Source: Alicyclobacillus shizuokensis NBRC 103103
GTDB taxonomy: Bacteria > Bacillota > Bacilli > Alicyclobacillales > Alicyclobacillaceae
Length of the DNA stretch: 64,000 bases
Direction of reading: 5' to 3'
Assembly: GCF_001552255.1 (NCBI RefSeq)
Contig: NZ_BCQV01000002.1
Span: 86,288 to 150,287, forward strand
Shown here: piece by piece, positions 17,539 to 25,655 of the stretch
Numbering within the stretch: position 1 is the first letter of the stretch
Layout: the number at the start of each line of letters is the position of its first letter
Position numbers and translations under genes: made by a program
The notes under the pieces: model-generated
What the model was told of the DNA's origin: nothing
The model's database searches: none
The model's input: the letters and a program-made list of their open reading frames with translations, nothing else

Positions 17539-18729
17539 TCAATCCATCCCTCGCGCCACGAAGGTTTTCGTCTCCAGGGTGTCCACGCACGCCCCCACCA
17601 ACCGATCAATATCCAGGCCTGACTCGGCCCGCTCCGCCTCTTCTGGCCGCGGCTTGGTGCGCGGTCGCTTGGGCACAAAGATGGTGCAGCAATCCTCGTA
17701 CGGGAGTATGGAGATGTCATACGTGCCGATTTGGCGCGCCCGGCGAATGATATCCACCTTGTCCTCGGTCACCAGCGGCCTGAGAATGGGCACCTTCGTC
17801 ACCATGTTGATGGTCCGCAGACTTTCCAACGTTTGGCTGGCCACCTGACCCAAGCTCTCTCCGGTGCACAACGCCAATAGTCGCCTCTTGCGGGCAATCG
17901 CGTCGGCTATGCGCAGCATCATGCGGCGCATCACCGTGATACCCAGCTCTTCCGGGCAGGCCTTGCGAATGGCGGCCTGGACGTCAGTGAAGTGGACCAC
18001 GTGCAGCTTCACCTCGCCACCCCAATCCGCCAGTATCTGCGCCAGGTCCTCGACCTTTTGCAGAGCGCGCTCGCTGGTAAATGGGAAACTGTGGAAATGT
18101 ATGGCCTCAAGCCGCACCCCCCGCTTCATCGCCAACCACCCGGCCACAGGGCTGTCGATGCCCCCGGAGAGGAGCAGACCCACCCGCCCGCTCATGCCGA
18201 CGGGAAGTCCCCCTACAGCCGGGATTTTCCGACCGTATATCAGCGCCTCTTGATCCCGAATCTCCACGTAAGCGGTGAGAGCCGGATTATGTACGTCCAC
18301 TTTCCAACCGGCAGCCCGCGGCAGCACCAGCGCGCCCAGTCGTTGTGCGAGTTCCGGAGAGGTCAATGGATAGCGTTTGTTGGCCCGCTGCACTTCCAAT
18401 TTAAAAGTCTTGGCCGTCTCCTGCCCCTGTTCATGCGATTGCAACAGTTCCAGCACCTGGTCCCGAATCTCTTCCAGGTCTAGGCCACACACCTGGACGG
18501 GACTCAACGAGACCAGGCCAAACACGCGCCGCAACCGCTCTATCACCGCCTCCACAGGCGCCCCGTTGAGGTCCACCGACAGCCTGGAGCCAGCGTGCCG
18601 AATCTCCACCTGCGGCCACGGCGTCAAGGCCCGCTTCATGTTATGCACCAACAGCCGTTCAAACTGGGAACGGTTCTTTCCCTTGAGCGCAATCTCGCCA
18701 TAACGCGCGATAACGTGATCGACCATCAT
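17539..18729 (-). CDS. thiI: tRNA 4-thiouridine synthase ThiI
   Basis: Adenylates tRNA U8 and inserts sulfur to make 4-thiouridine. The 396-residue protein has an N-terminal ferredoxin-like/THUMP region (RYGEIALKGKNR onwards) and a PP-loop pyrophosphatase domain with LLSGGIDSPVAGWLAMKRG near residue 185. There is no C-terminal rhodanese domain; this short form is typical of Bacillales, where sulfur comes directly from the adjacent cysteine desulfurase NifZ, encoded just upstream here. Of two adjacent ATGs the first is nine bases from AAGG. Confidence 0.94.
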   Translation of the reverse strand: MMVDHVIARYGEIALKGKNRSQFERLLVHNMKRALTPWPQVEIRHAGSRLSVDLNGAPVEAVIERLRRVFGLVSLSPVQVCGLDLEEIRDQVLELLQSHEQGQETAKTFKLEVQRANKRYPLTSPELAQRLGALVLPRAAGWKVDVHNPALTAYVEIRDQEALIYGRKIPAVGGLPVGMSGRVGLLLSGGIDSPVAGWLAMKRGVRLEAIHFHSFPFTSERALQKVEDLAQILADWGGEVKLHVVHFTDVQAAIRKACPEELGITVMRRMMLRIADAIARKRRLLALCTGESLGQVASQTLESLRTINMVTKVPILRPLVTEDKVDIIRRARQIGTYDISILPYEDCCTIFVPKRPRTKPRPEEAERAESGLDIDRLVGACVDTLETKTFVARGMD

Positions 18730-18796
18730 CAGGCCCAACCTTTCCTTGATGCATCCCGCACTCAGGTACCGTGCGAACCCCCGCACCCTGGGTTGC

Positions 18797-19939
18797 TCAG
18801 AGAATGCTGCGGAGCCAGCGTGTTTGTTCCCGGATTACGTCCAGAGCCCGGGCGACCTCCTCGGACGTCGCCCACCGGGTCAGAGAGAGGCGAATCGCTC
18901 CCTGCACCGCCTGCTCACTCATGCCCATCGCCACCAGCACATGACTCTTGATGGCATGCCCTCCTTTGCTGGAGCAAGCCGATCCGGTCGAGACAAACAA
19001 GCCTTTGGACTCCAACGCGTGCACCAGAACCTCGCCTTTCAAGCCTGGAAACGAGACGTTCACAATGTAAGGAGAGCGCTCCTGCGGAAGGTGAAGTTCA
19101 CATCCAGGGATCTCCCGGAGCCCGGCAACGAGCTGCTGGTTCAACGCGGACACGTGCTCCCAAGCCGCCTGTATTCCGTCGCTCATGACTGCAACGGCGG
19201 CCGAGAAGGCCGCAATCCCCAACACGTTCTCGGTCCCGGAGCGCAGCCCAAACTCCTGGCCACCGCCGTAGACCACGGGTTCCACACGCACGCCCTCGCG
19301 CAGGTACAAGGCGCCGATTCCCTTGGGAGCGCCCAGTTTGTGGCCCGACACGGTGTATAAATCGGCCCGCGCTTCCCGCACCGGATGCGGTATTTTGCCA
19401 AACGCCTGGATCCCGTCCACATGAAAACGCACCTTCGGGTGATCCGCCAGCGCTCTGCCAATCTGTTCCACGGGCATCCGGGCGCCCGTTTCATTGTTCA
19501 CGTGCATCACCGAGACCAGGACCGTGTCGTCGCGCACTGCAGCCAACACGTCTTCAGCGGCCACGCAGCCATCCGGCTGCGGCCGCACGTATGTGACTTC
19601 ATATCCTTGCCTTTCCAGAGCCCGCAGGGGTTCAAGAACCGATGGATGCTCCACCGCCGTGGTGACGACATGGCGGCCGCGACCAGACAACATACGCGCG
19701 GTACCGAGCAGGGCCAGATTATTTGCCTCCGTGCCGCTGCCCGTGAAGACGACCGTCCCTCCGGCCGCCCCCATCATGCGCAATACTTGGCGGCGCGCAT
19801 GAGACACAACCTCCTCCGCCTCAACACCTTTTCGGTGCAGGGAGGAGGGGTTTCCGAAGGTCGCCATGCGCTCTTTGATCACGTCCTGCACATGCGGCAA
19901 AAGCGGCGTTGTCGCCGCGTTGTCGAAGTAAAGTTCCAT
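18797..19939 (-). CDS. nifZ: Cysteine desulfurase, NifZ/IscS type
   Basis: PLP enzyme of 380 residues that releases sulfur from cysteine. Visible are DNAATTP near the N-terminus, the PLP lysine in SGHKLGAPKGIGALY near residue 200, and the persulfide-forming loop STGSACSSKGG. The pair with thiI downstream (67 bp) matches the Bacillus subtilis nifZ-thiI module, which supplies tRNA 4-thiouridine. It begins downstream of a terminator, so it probably has its own promoter. Confidence 0.92.
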   Translation of the reverse strand: MELYFDNAATTPLLPHVQDVIKERMATFGNPSSLHRKGVEAEEVVSHARRQVLRMMGAAGGTVVFTGSGTEANNLALLGTARMLSGRGRHVVTTAVEHPSVLEPLRALERQGYEVTYVRPQPDGCVAAEDVLAAVRDDTVLVSVMHVNNETGARMPVEQIGRALADHPKVRFHVDGIQAFGKIPHPVREARADLYTVSGHKLGAPKGIGALYLREGVRVEPVVYGGGQEFGLRSGTENVLGIAAFSAAVAVMSDGIQAAWEHVSALNQQLVAGLREIPGCELHLPQERSPYIVNVSFPGLKGEVLVHALESKGLFVSTGSACSSKGGHAIKSHVLVAMGMSEQAVQGAIRLSLTRWATSEEVARALDVIREQTRWLRSIL

Positions 19940-19982
19940 CCACTCCAGCCCCTTTTGCGATACACCATTCTAACACAAACAC

Positions 19983-20035
19983 AAAAACCGGACGAGCCGC
20001 ATGGGCGAGGTCAGCCCATGAACGACAGGTCCGGT
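19983..20035 (-). terminator. Terminator after gapB with nested inverted repeat
   Basis: The outer stem ACCGGAC with GTCCGGT encloses a second perfect stem CATGGGC with GCCCATG, and the minus strand ends in five T. It lies 50 bp after the gapB stop, between gapB and nifZ. Confidence 0.88.
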
Positions 20036-20084
20036 GAGGTTTCCGCTGGGAAGGGGCGGGACGGAGACAGTACGGAGAAAGACC

Positions 20085-21149
20085 CTACCAGGCGGTTCCG
20101 GCAACGGTCCGTGGAGACCCAGCCGAGGCCCCCTCGCCAGCGGGCACGGCCACGCGTTGGGCCAGGTCCACCATCCGGCAGGCGTAACCCCATTCGTTGT
20201 CGTACCAGGCCAATAGCTTGACCTGGTGCCCACCCAGGACCATTGTCGCCGTGGCGTCGACGATGGCGGACCTCGCATCCCCATTGAAGTCTATGGAGAC
20301 GAGCGGATCGTCCACAACACCCAGGACGCCCGCCAGATCATGGTCGGCGGCGTCACGCAGCGCCATGTTGACCGTCTGCGCAGAGACATCGGTGGTCAGC
20401 TGCAGCACGCAGTCCAACAGGGATACATTGGGGGTGGGCACGCGTACTGCCATGCCGTCCAAGCGCCCCTGCAGTTCAGGCAGCACGAGGCCAATGGCGC
20501 GTGCCGCCCCGGTGCTGGTGGGGATGATGGATTGTCCGCAGGCACGCGCTCGGCGCCAGTCCGAGTGCGGGTTGTCCAGATTGCGTTGGTCGTTCGTATA
20601 GGCGTGAATGGCGGTCACCAAACCGCCTTCAATCCCGAAAGCGCGGTGCAGCACCTTGGCCACTGGCGCCAGGCAGTTGGTGGTACACGACGCACCGGAG
20701 ATGATGTGGTGACTCCGCGCATCGTACATATCCTCATTGACCCCAACCACAATCGTCACATCCGCGTCGTCCGGGGATTTCATCGGCGCCGTCACCACCA
20801 CCTTGCGCGCCCCTTGCTCCAGGTGCAGAGCGGCTCCGTCGCGGGTCCGAAAGCGGCCAGTAGCTTCCACCACCACATCCACCTGCAGTTCCGCCCACGG
20901 CAGTTCGTATGGATTGCGAGTGCTGAAAACGTGGGTTTCGCACCCGTTCAGTGTCCACCCCGCCGCTGTTCGCTCCAGAGGCTGCGTAAAGCGGCCGTGG
21001 ACTGAGTCATAACGCAGGAGATGCAGCAGCGTGTCCGCATCCGCGGTTCCGTTTACAGCCACTACCAGAATATCATCCAACTCCGCGGCCCGCCGGTAGA
21101 CCATACGCCCTATCCGTCCAAAGCCATTGATGGCCATTCGGATCGCCAT
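20085..21149 (-). CDS. gapB: Glyceraldehyde-3-phosphate dehydrogenase, GapB type
   Basis: A 354-residue GAPDH with the NAD(P) fold INGFGRIGR, the catalytic SGASCTTNCLAP and HAYTNDQRNLDNPH. The segment FSTRNP after the second strand and RACGQSIIPTSTGAA resemble the Bacillus GapB isoform, which uses NADP and works in the gluconeogenic direction, rather than GapA. There is no cggR or other glycolytic gene beside it, also as for gapB. A 20-residue C-terminal tail rich in Ala/Gly is extra. Two ribosome binding sites precede it; the nearer GGAG is 13 bases from the ATG, so a second ATG four codons in is possible. Confidence 0.88.
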   Translation of the reverse strand: MAIRMAINGFGRIGRMVYRRAAELDDILVVAVNGTADADTLLHLLRYDSVHGRFTQPLERTAAGWTLNGCETHVFSTRNPYELPWAELQVDVVVEATGRFRTRDGAALHLEQGARKVVVTAPMKSPDDADVTIVVGVNEDMYDARSHHIISGASCTTNCLAPVAKVLHRAFGIEGGLVTAIHAYTNDQRNLDNPHSDWRRARACGQSIIPTSTGAARAIGLVLPELQGRLDGMAVRVPTPNVSLLDCVLQLTTDVSAQTVNMALRDAADHDLAGVLGVVDDPLVSIDFNGDARSAIVDATATMVLGGHQVKLLAWYDNEWGYACRMVDLAQRVAVPAGEGASAGSPRTVAGTAW

Positions 21150-21300
21150 GTTTGTGTCACAGCTCCTTCACATCAGGCTGATAAGTCCCACCTCCTTAAT
21201 GTTACGCAATCTCTCTCTTTTGATCCATACTATATTTGATATATGGGTTAATTATAATGTCACATTTATGGCGGGAGTTTACGCATATGGAGTTTTGACG

Positions 21301-21331
21301 AAAAAAAAGGCGCCTGCTCAGACAAGCGCCC
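21301..21331 (-). terminator. Terminator after the clpP-methyltransferase-small ORF run
   Basis: A GGCGC/GCGCC stem extended by weaker pairs, followed on the minus strand by eight T. It lies 25 bp after the stop of the 28-residue ORF. Confidence 0.8.
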
Positions 21332-21355
21332 ATCTCTTCGGTGGAATCTACGTCC

Positions 21356-21442
21356 TCAGCGCATGGAAAAAACATAGTGCAGCCCCAGCACCAGGAACAG
21401 CACACCCGAAACTAAACAAACGACCGCCAATCCACGCAGCAC
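21356..21442 (-). CDS. Small membrane peptide (28 aa)
   Basis: A GTG-initiated 28-codon ORF reading MLRGLAVVCLVSGVLFLVLG and ending FSMR: one positive N-terminal charge, one ideal membrane helix and a short positive tail. GGGGGAG lies nine bases before the GTG. It starts 7 bp after the methyltransferase stop and is followed by a strong terminator, which argues that it is a real last gene of the clpP run. No function known to me. Confidence 0.55.
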   Translation of the reverse strand: MLRGLAVVCLVSGVLFLVLGLHYVFSMR

Positions 21443-21448
21443 ATGCCT

Positions 21449-22501
21449 TCACTCCCCCGCCCTGAGCTCCAAGACGGAAAACCGCTCACCCATGAACGTG
21501 GGCAACGTCAAGCGTTTGACTTGGGCTGCCACGTTCGGCCACGCAGCCGTGGCGGCCAGCGTCTCGGCCGCTTGTAAAATGCCCTCGTTAAGCAAAAATT
21601 GTCCCTGCGAACGGAGCGGTAGAGCGGTAAACCCGGACTCTGCGGCGGTCGCCAGTACCTGCGTCCAATTGACGTCGGCGGTTACATCCATACCGCCCGG
21701 ACAGGCCAGGATGGCGTCCAGGTCACGCACCCGGTGGCCCCGATACCCGCGCAACGTTCCGTGTGGCCGCACTCCGGCCTGCCACTCCTCCCGGGTGATG
21801 CCGTAGTCGAAGAAGACGGCGGACAGGAGAGCGGCCATCCTGCGCAGGCGATCAAAAAATTCCGTCAACGATACCGCCACCTCCGCTTGACAATCCACGG
21901 GACAGTCGACGTAACGATAAGCCAGATCCGCCACCGGGCCATCTGTTGGCCGCCAACTCAGCGCCAAGCCGTTGCGGTCTTCATCCCAAACCACCCAGGC
22001 CTGGTCCCAGCCGTCGCGTCTGCGGCGGACTCGTTCCACCGGCAAGGCATCCAACACCTCATTGCCCACCACCAGCGTGGGCCAATCCGGCAAGATGTCG
22101 TCCCACACCGTCTCCGGGCAAGAGCGCAGGCGTTCATACTGCAGCCGCTGCAAACCAGGCGCCCGCTCGAGGAGAACATACCGCAGCTCGCAGGCGTCGC
22201 TCATTCTCGCCCGCCACGCGGAGAGAAAGGTTTGCGCAAACTCGCCCTGACCAGGGCCGATTTCGACCACCTGCAGGTATCGCGGCCGTCTCCACCGCCG
22301 CCAATTCCGTTCCGCCCATAAGGCCAACGTGTGGGCAAACAGAGGCATCCCGGACGCCGTATAAAAATCGCCGCCCTCTTCGCCGATGCGGACACACCGG
22401 TTGTAGTACCCGTCTTCCCCGTACAGGGCGAGACTCATGAAGCGGGCGAACGTAAGCCCGCCCGCTCGACGTACCTCGTCTACTAGACCCGCAGCCACCA
22501 T
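21449..22501 (-). CDS. SAM-dependent methyltransferase, MidA/COG1565 type
   Basis: A 350-residue protein of the family that includes mitochondrial NDUFAF7/MidA arginine methyltransferases. Visible are the N-terminal FARFMSLALYGEDGYY, the GDFYTASGMPLFAH segment, the SAM motif VVEIGPGQGEFAQ near residue 80, and VGNEVLDALPVERV. The bacterial substrate is not known. The start lies 3 bp after clpP, suggesting coupled translation. Length is usual for the family. Confidence 0.87.
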   Translation of the reverse strand: MVAAGLVDEVRRAGGLTFARFMSLALYGEDGYYNRCVRIGEEGGDFYTASGMPLFAHTLALWAERNWRRWRRPRYLQVVEIGPGQGEFAQTFLSAWRARMSDACELRYVLLERAPGLQRLQYERLRSCPETVWDDILPDWPTLVVGNEVLDALPVERVRRRRDGWDQAWVVWDEDRNGLALSWRPTDGPVADLAYRYVDCPVDCQAEVAVSLTEFFDRLRRMAALLSAVFFDYGITREEWQAGVRPHGTLRGYRGHRVRDLDAILACPGGMDVTADVNWTQVLATAAESGFTALPLRSQGQFLLNEGILQAAETLAATAAWPNVAAQVKRLTLPTFMGERFSVLELRAGE

Positions 22502-22504
22502 ACC

Positions 22505-23089
22505 TCAATCGTTCAGTTGAATCACGTCGTCGATGAGCCCGTACGCCTTCGCCTCATCTGCCGACATGAAATGATCCCGGTCCGTATCCTCCTCTACGCG
22601 CTCAAGCGGCTGACCGGTGCGTTCGCTGAGGATCTGATTCAGACGTTGTCTCGTACGGATGATATGTTCCGCGTGGATTTTGATGTCGGAAGCCTGACCG
22701 CGGGCTCCGCCCAGGGGTTGGTGAATCATCACTTCCGAGTTCGGCAGGGCAAACCGCTTGCCCTTCGTGCCGGCCGCGAGCAGCACCGCACCCATGCTGG
22801 CCGCCATGCCGACGCAAATCGTTGAAACATCCGGTTTGATGTGTCGCATAGTATCGTGGATGGCCAAGCCTGCGCTGACCGATCCGCCCGGGCTGTTGAT
22901 GTACATCTGAATATCCCTATCCGGGTCGTCCGCGGCCAGAAACAGCAACTGGGCGACCACAGCGTTGGCCACCTCGTCATCAATGGCGGTGCCCAAAAAG
23001 ATGATGCGGTCCTTCAACAACCGCGAATAAATGTCGTAGCTGCGTTCTCCTCGGCTGGTCTGCTCAATGACAATTGGCACCAAGCTCAT
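22505..23089 (-). CDS. clpP: ATP-dependent Clp protease proteolytic subunit ClpP
   Basis: Serine protease of the Clp chamber, 194 residues, partner of ClpC/ClpX. The catalytic Ser is in [14 protein letters not shown] near residue 98, the His in [12 protein letters not shown] near 123, and the Asp near residue 172 in the [11 protein letters not shown] context. GGAGGG lies nine bases before the ATG. Its promoter overlaps a CtsR-type heptad repeat, so heat- and stress-induction is inferred as in other Firmicutes. Confidence 0.97.
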   Translation of the reverse strand: MSLVPIVIEQTSRGERSYDIYSRLLKDRIIFLGTAIDDEVANAVVAQLLFLAADDPDRDIQMYINSPGGSVSAGLAIHDTMRHIKPDVSTICVGMAASMGAVLLAAGTKGKRFALPNSEVMIHQPLGGARGQASDIKIHAEHIIRTRQRLNQILSERTGQPLERVEEDTDRDHFMSADEAKAYGLIDDVIQLND

Positions 23090-23135
23090 CGGGTAGTTCC
23101 CTCCTCACTCATTAGCACCTATCTTGGACACATCC

Positions 23136-23175
23136 AGTATGCCGTAGTCACCGCAATTAGTCAAGGTAAGTCAAA
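23136..23175 (-). promoter_or_regulatory. clpP promoter with CtsR box
   Basis: The minus strand has -35 TTGACT and -10 CATACT with 17-bp spacing. The -35 is contained in a heptad repeat AGTCAAG-GTA-AGTCAAA (23159-23175 on the plus strand), one base per heptad from the CtsR consensus RGTCAAA-N3-RGTCAAA. A CtsR repressor there would block polymerase. Confidence 0.8.
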
Positions 23176-23278
23176 GTCAAATCAAGATCGCATCGGATGG
23201 GCTCACTCTCCAAATACTAGGGCCGTGGCCGATAACCAGGCCATGCTGTGAACGGATGGGTGAAAGGAGGGGAAGTCC

Positions 23279-23665
23279 GTGAAAAACAACATCAGCGCGC
23301 CTGACCGCTACTTGCGATTGATGACCGGTCTGATGGCCTACGGCAGCGCCAGCGCCATGCGCAAAGGCGGCGTGGGCAAGAGCCTCCTGATGGTATTCGG
23401 CGCCATGAAAGTGGCGGAAGGCGTCACCGGCTGGTGCCCTGTCACGGAGCTGGTGGAACGACTGAATCGCACGGAGAGCCGCGATTTCCAGCATTCGAAT
23501 CCTGCGGCCCAGCCGTCTGCGCGCCGGCGAAGCGATGGGGACAGGCGCGAACCGGAGGACGGCCGGAACCTGAAGACCCAAAAGCGGAGTGATTACGACC
23601 GGCAATCCCGTTCGGCCGATGCGGACTCGATCCCTGAACACACTCACACCGACGAAGATGTGTGA
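23279..23665 (+). CDS. YgaP-like DUF2892 membrane protein
   Basis: A 128-residue protein whose first 60 residues match the inner-membrane DUF2892 family (DRYLRLMTGLMAYGSASAM, then VAEGVTGWCPVTELVERL). The C-terminal half is highly charged, Arg/Asp/Ser-rich and probably disordered. GTG start with AAAGGAGG eight bases upstream. Family members are small membrane proteins of unknown role, sometimes fused to rhodanese domains. Confidence 0.75.
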   Translation: MKNNISAPDRYLRLMTGLMAYGSASAMRKGGVGKSLLMVFGAMKVAEGVTGWCPVTELVERLNRTESRDFQHSNPAAQPSARRRSDGDRREPEDGRNLKTQKRSDYDRQSRSADADSIPEHTHTDEDV

Positions 23666-23683
23666 GTTCAGCAAGAGCAAGCC

Positions 23684-23714
23684 GGCGGGGTTCGCCACGG
23701 ACGGGAACCCCGCC
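23684..23714. terminator. Hairpin between convergent genes
   Basis: A perfect 10-bp stem GGCGGGGTTC/GAACCCCGCC with 11-nt loop lies between the ends of the DUF2892 gene and the 57-residue ORF. No U-tract follows on either strand, so its use as a bidirectional terminator is only suggested. Confidence 0.5.
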
Positions 23715-23718
23715 CCGC

Positions 23719-23892
23719 TCAGGCAAATTGGCGAAAGCGCACCCCGTATTTCCCGTGTCGCGTCTGATACACCTGTACCTCGTCAGCGTGGACGGGACCA
23801 CGGATGCGCTCGTCCGCTTCAATCCACATGACCGCGCAGTACGCTTCAAACTTGGAATCGTACAGCCCAGCAAAGTATACCCATCGGCTCAT
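23719..23892 (-). CDS. Small conserved-looking protein (57 aa)
   Basis: A 57-residue ORF starting MSRWVYFAGLYDSKFEAYC and ending YGVRFRQFA. It has a balanced composition with several aromatic residues and looks like a small folded protein rather than noise. Seven consecutive G, eight bases before the ATG, are the only ribosome-binding signal. It sits between a convergent DUF2892 gene and the cysteine-hydrolase gene on the same strand. No family recognised. Confidence 0.55.
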   Translation of the reverse strand: MSRWVYFAGLYDSKFEAYCAVMWIEADERIRGPVHADEVQVYQTRHGKYGVRFRQFA

Positions 23893-23978
23893 CGGCTTCG
23901 CCCCCCCGGGTTTATAGTATGTGCCCCGGAGCAGCCGCCTCCCCGCTCCAATCGTTACCTTCTTCCCCTTGGCGACGG

Positions 23979-24449
23979 TTACAGGTACACGCGGTCCCCA
24001 CCCAGCGGAATCACATTTTCACGTCCGATGGCATGCCGCGCTATCATCATCGCCTCCCAGTTTCGACCGTGGTACGAAGCGCACAAGCGCTCCAAGACCT
24101 TCACTTGGAAGCCCGCATCCCAAAGCGAGAACATGGTCGCCAGAACCGACAGTTCACTGTCTACACCGCCGATATGCACTTCTTGCACGCCGTGCTCCAG
24201 AAGTACCCGCCGAACTTCGTGCGTGTAGCCGGAATACGTGGACTTTTCCATCACATAGGCCCGTGGGTGCGACAGCAGCAGGGTGTTCTCCCCTCCCAGG
24301 TCGTCGTATACCCAACGTGTCAACACCACCGCCGCGTAGTCCTCCGCATGCTCATCGAGGAACTTCTGGCACAGGCGGGCAATGTAGTCGAGGGAACTGC
24401 GCAAGAACTCCTCCTGCACATCCAACAGGATCAACCCTTTTTTGGCCAT
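23979..24449 (-). CDS. Isochorismatase-like cysteine hydrolase
   Basis: A 156-residue alpha/beta hydrolase of the isochorismatase/nicotinamidase superfamily: LILLDVQEEFL carries the catalytic Asp, the middle has AAVVLTRWVYDD, and EVHIGGVDSELSVLATMFSLWDAG holds the position usually occupied by the nucleophilic Cys (V-D-S-E-L here). That Cys is not visible at the usual site (family VCTDxCV), so activity is uncertain. ATG with GGGAGG six bases upstream. Confidence 0.72.
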   Translation of the reverse strand: MAKKGLILLDVQEEFLRSSLDYIARLCQKFLDEHAEDYAAVVLTRWVYDDLGGENTLLLSHPRAYVMEKSTYSGYTHEVRRVLLEHGVQEVHIGGVDSELSVLATMFSLWDAGFQVKVLERLCASYHGRNWEAMMIARHAIGRENVIPLGGDRVYL

Positions 24450-24674
24450 ATTCAACCTCCCATACGGCTTTGCCCCAATTTCGCCTCCGTGTCCGGCCCG
24501 GTTTCATGCCAATCGTGTCACGTATTATGGTACCATGAGGAATATTCAAAAGGAACCAAACGAATAGCTTGTCTTTGCAGTTATGCATGTGGATTGGACT
24601 ACAAGAGCAACGGCGGCGCCACCAGCCTGCAGTTTCCTCTTTCTCCCCCTTGACTTCTATCTCACGACCAATTT

Positions 24675-24683
24675 TGCTACAAT
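24675..24683 (+). promoter_or_regulatory. Extended -10 promoter for the IDEAL-domain gene
   Basis: TGCTACAAT is an extended -10 (TGN plus TACAAT). The nearest -35 (TTGACT, 24650-24655) is 22 bp away, too far for a standard pair, so the extended -10 probably dominates. It precedes a 120-nt leader. Confidence 0.5.
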
Positions 24684-24804
24684 AAATATACCTCGGGATG
24701 TCCCATAGCGCCCGCGCTGGGGACGGTCAGCCTGCATACGGTGGAACAGGACCGGCATACACCGTCAGGATGTTTGCCAAGCCAGTCGATGGGAGGGGAG
24801 CATC

Positions 24805-25275
24805 GTGATCGCCAAGGAAGATATCCTGCACTTGAAGACGAAGATACTCCCGGCCGGCGCAGAAATGATTCTGGACTTCTTGTCCTCGTATCTGCAGCAG
24901 GTGGAACTAACCAGCATAGTCCTGGAGAACGTGCCGCTGTTGATCATCGGCCGCCATGGGATGATTGCCCGCATTCCAAACGGCGGTGGCATCCAGAAGG
25001 CAAGCCAGCCGAAAGACATCATGGCGCTGCTCCAGTCCTATATGCCGAAAAACGAGAAACTCTACCTGTTCGTCAATCTGCCCGACTTGCCTTTGCCGGC
25101 AGAAGTGGCGGACGTCATCCGTGAAGTTGAAACCCGCGCCGCCCGCAAATATGAATTGAAGCAGATCATCGACGAAGCGCTGGATCAGCGGGATAAGCAA
25201 CGGTTCTTCGAAGCTGTACGCGAGTGGCAAGAATTGATGGAGTCGGAGGATCCGCCGACCATGCGGCGGTTTTAG
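24805..25275 (+). CDS. IDEAL-domain protein
   Basis: A 156-residue protein. The C-terminal part (about residues 117-147: YELKQIIDEALDQRDKQRF) is an IDEAL motif, a short helical element found in several Bacillales proteins including YpiB and ComK-adaptor-like proteins. The N-terminal 110 residues are not recognised. GTG start with GGGAGGGGAG upstream. It is followed 24 bp later by a small gene on the same strand and a terminator, forming a two-gene unit. Confidence 0.72.
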   Translation: MIAKEDILHLKTKILPAGAEMILDFLSSYLQQVELTSIVLENVPLLIIGRHGMIARIPNGGGIQKASQPKDIMALLQSYMPKNEKLYLFVNLPDLPLPAEVADVIREVETRAARKYELKQIIDEALDQRDKQRFFEAVREWQELMESEDPPTMRRF

Positions 25276-25299
25276 CCGAACAAATGGGAGGTCCGCCCC

Positions 25300-25572
25300 T
25301 TGTTGGACAGCGGCATGGTTCTGTATGATGAAACAGAAGCCACGACCACAAGGTATGTAGGTATCGTGGGTCAATACGAGCGATACGACTTGGCCATCAC
25401 CACCACCGGCCACTTTTACGGGAAGTCGTTGGTGACTTCCATTCCGTCGGGACGCACAGCCATCCTGGGGGCGGATGATGTGATGAACATCCCGTACCTC
25501 ATGCAGGTCTTCGCCTTGACGGATGAAAGAGCAGCTCAGGAACTTTCGGAACTGCTCCAGGAGAACATCTGA
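25300..25572 (+). CDS. DUF3055/SAV0927-like small protein
   Basis: A 90-residue protein; LYDETEATTTRYVGIVGQ, YDLAITTTGHFYGKSLV and SGRTAILGADDV resemble, from memory, the DUF3055 family of Bacillales, whose role is not known. The start is TTG, set by GGGAGG eight bases upstream. It ends at a strong terminator and shares a transcript with the IDEAL-domain gene. Confidence 0.7.
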   Translation: MLDSGMVLYDETEATTTRYVGIVGQYERYDLAITTTGHFYGKSLVTSIPSGRTAILGADDVMNIPYLMQVFALTDERAAQELSELLQENI

Positions 25573-25573
25573 G

Positions 25574-25606
25574 ACCGGTGTCGCCCGCGGGCGGCGCCGG
25601 TTTTTT
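25574..25606 (+). terminator. Rho-independent terminator
   Basis: A GC-rich hairpin with ACCGG/CCGGT base and CGCCC/GGGCG inner pairing is followed by six T, directly after the stop of the DUF3055-like gene. Confidence 0.88.
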
Positions 25607-25655
25607 GCGTACGCCAATGCGTACGAATCCGGCGCTGCTGCCCCACCAGGGAGTT

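Noticed and set aside
21202..21405. 67-codon minus-strand ORF before gapB
   Set aside because: It crosses a strong terminator and overlaps the better supported 28-residue ORF in another frame.
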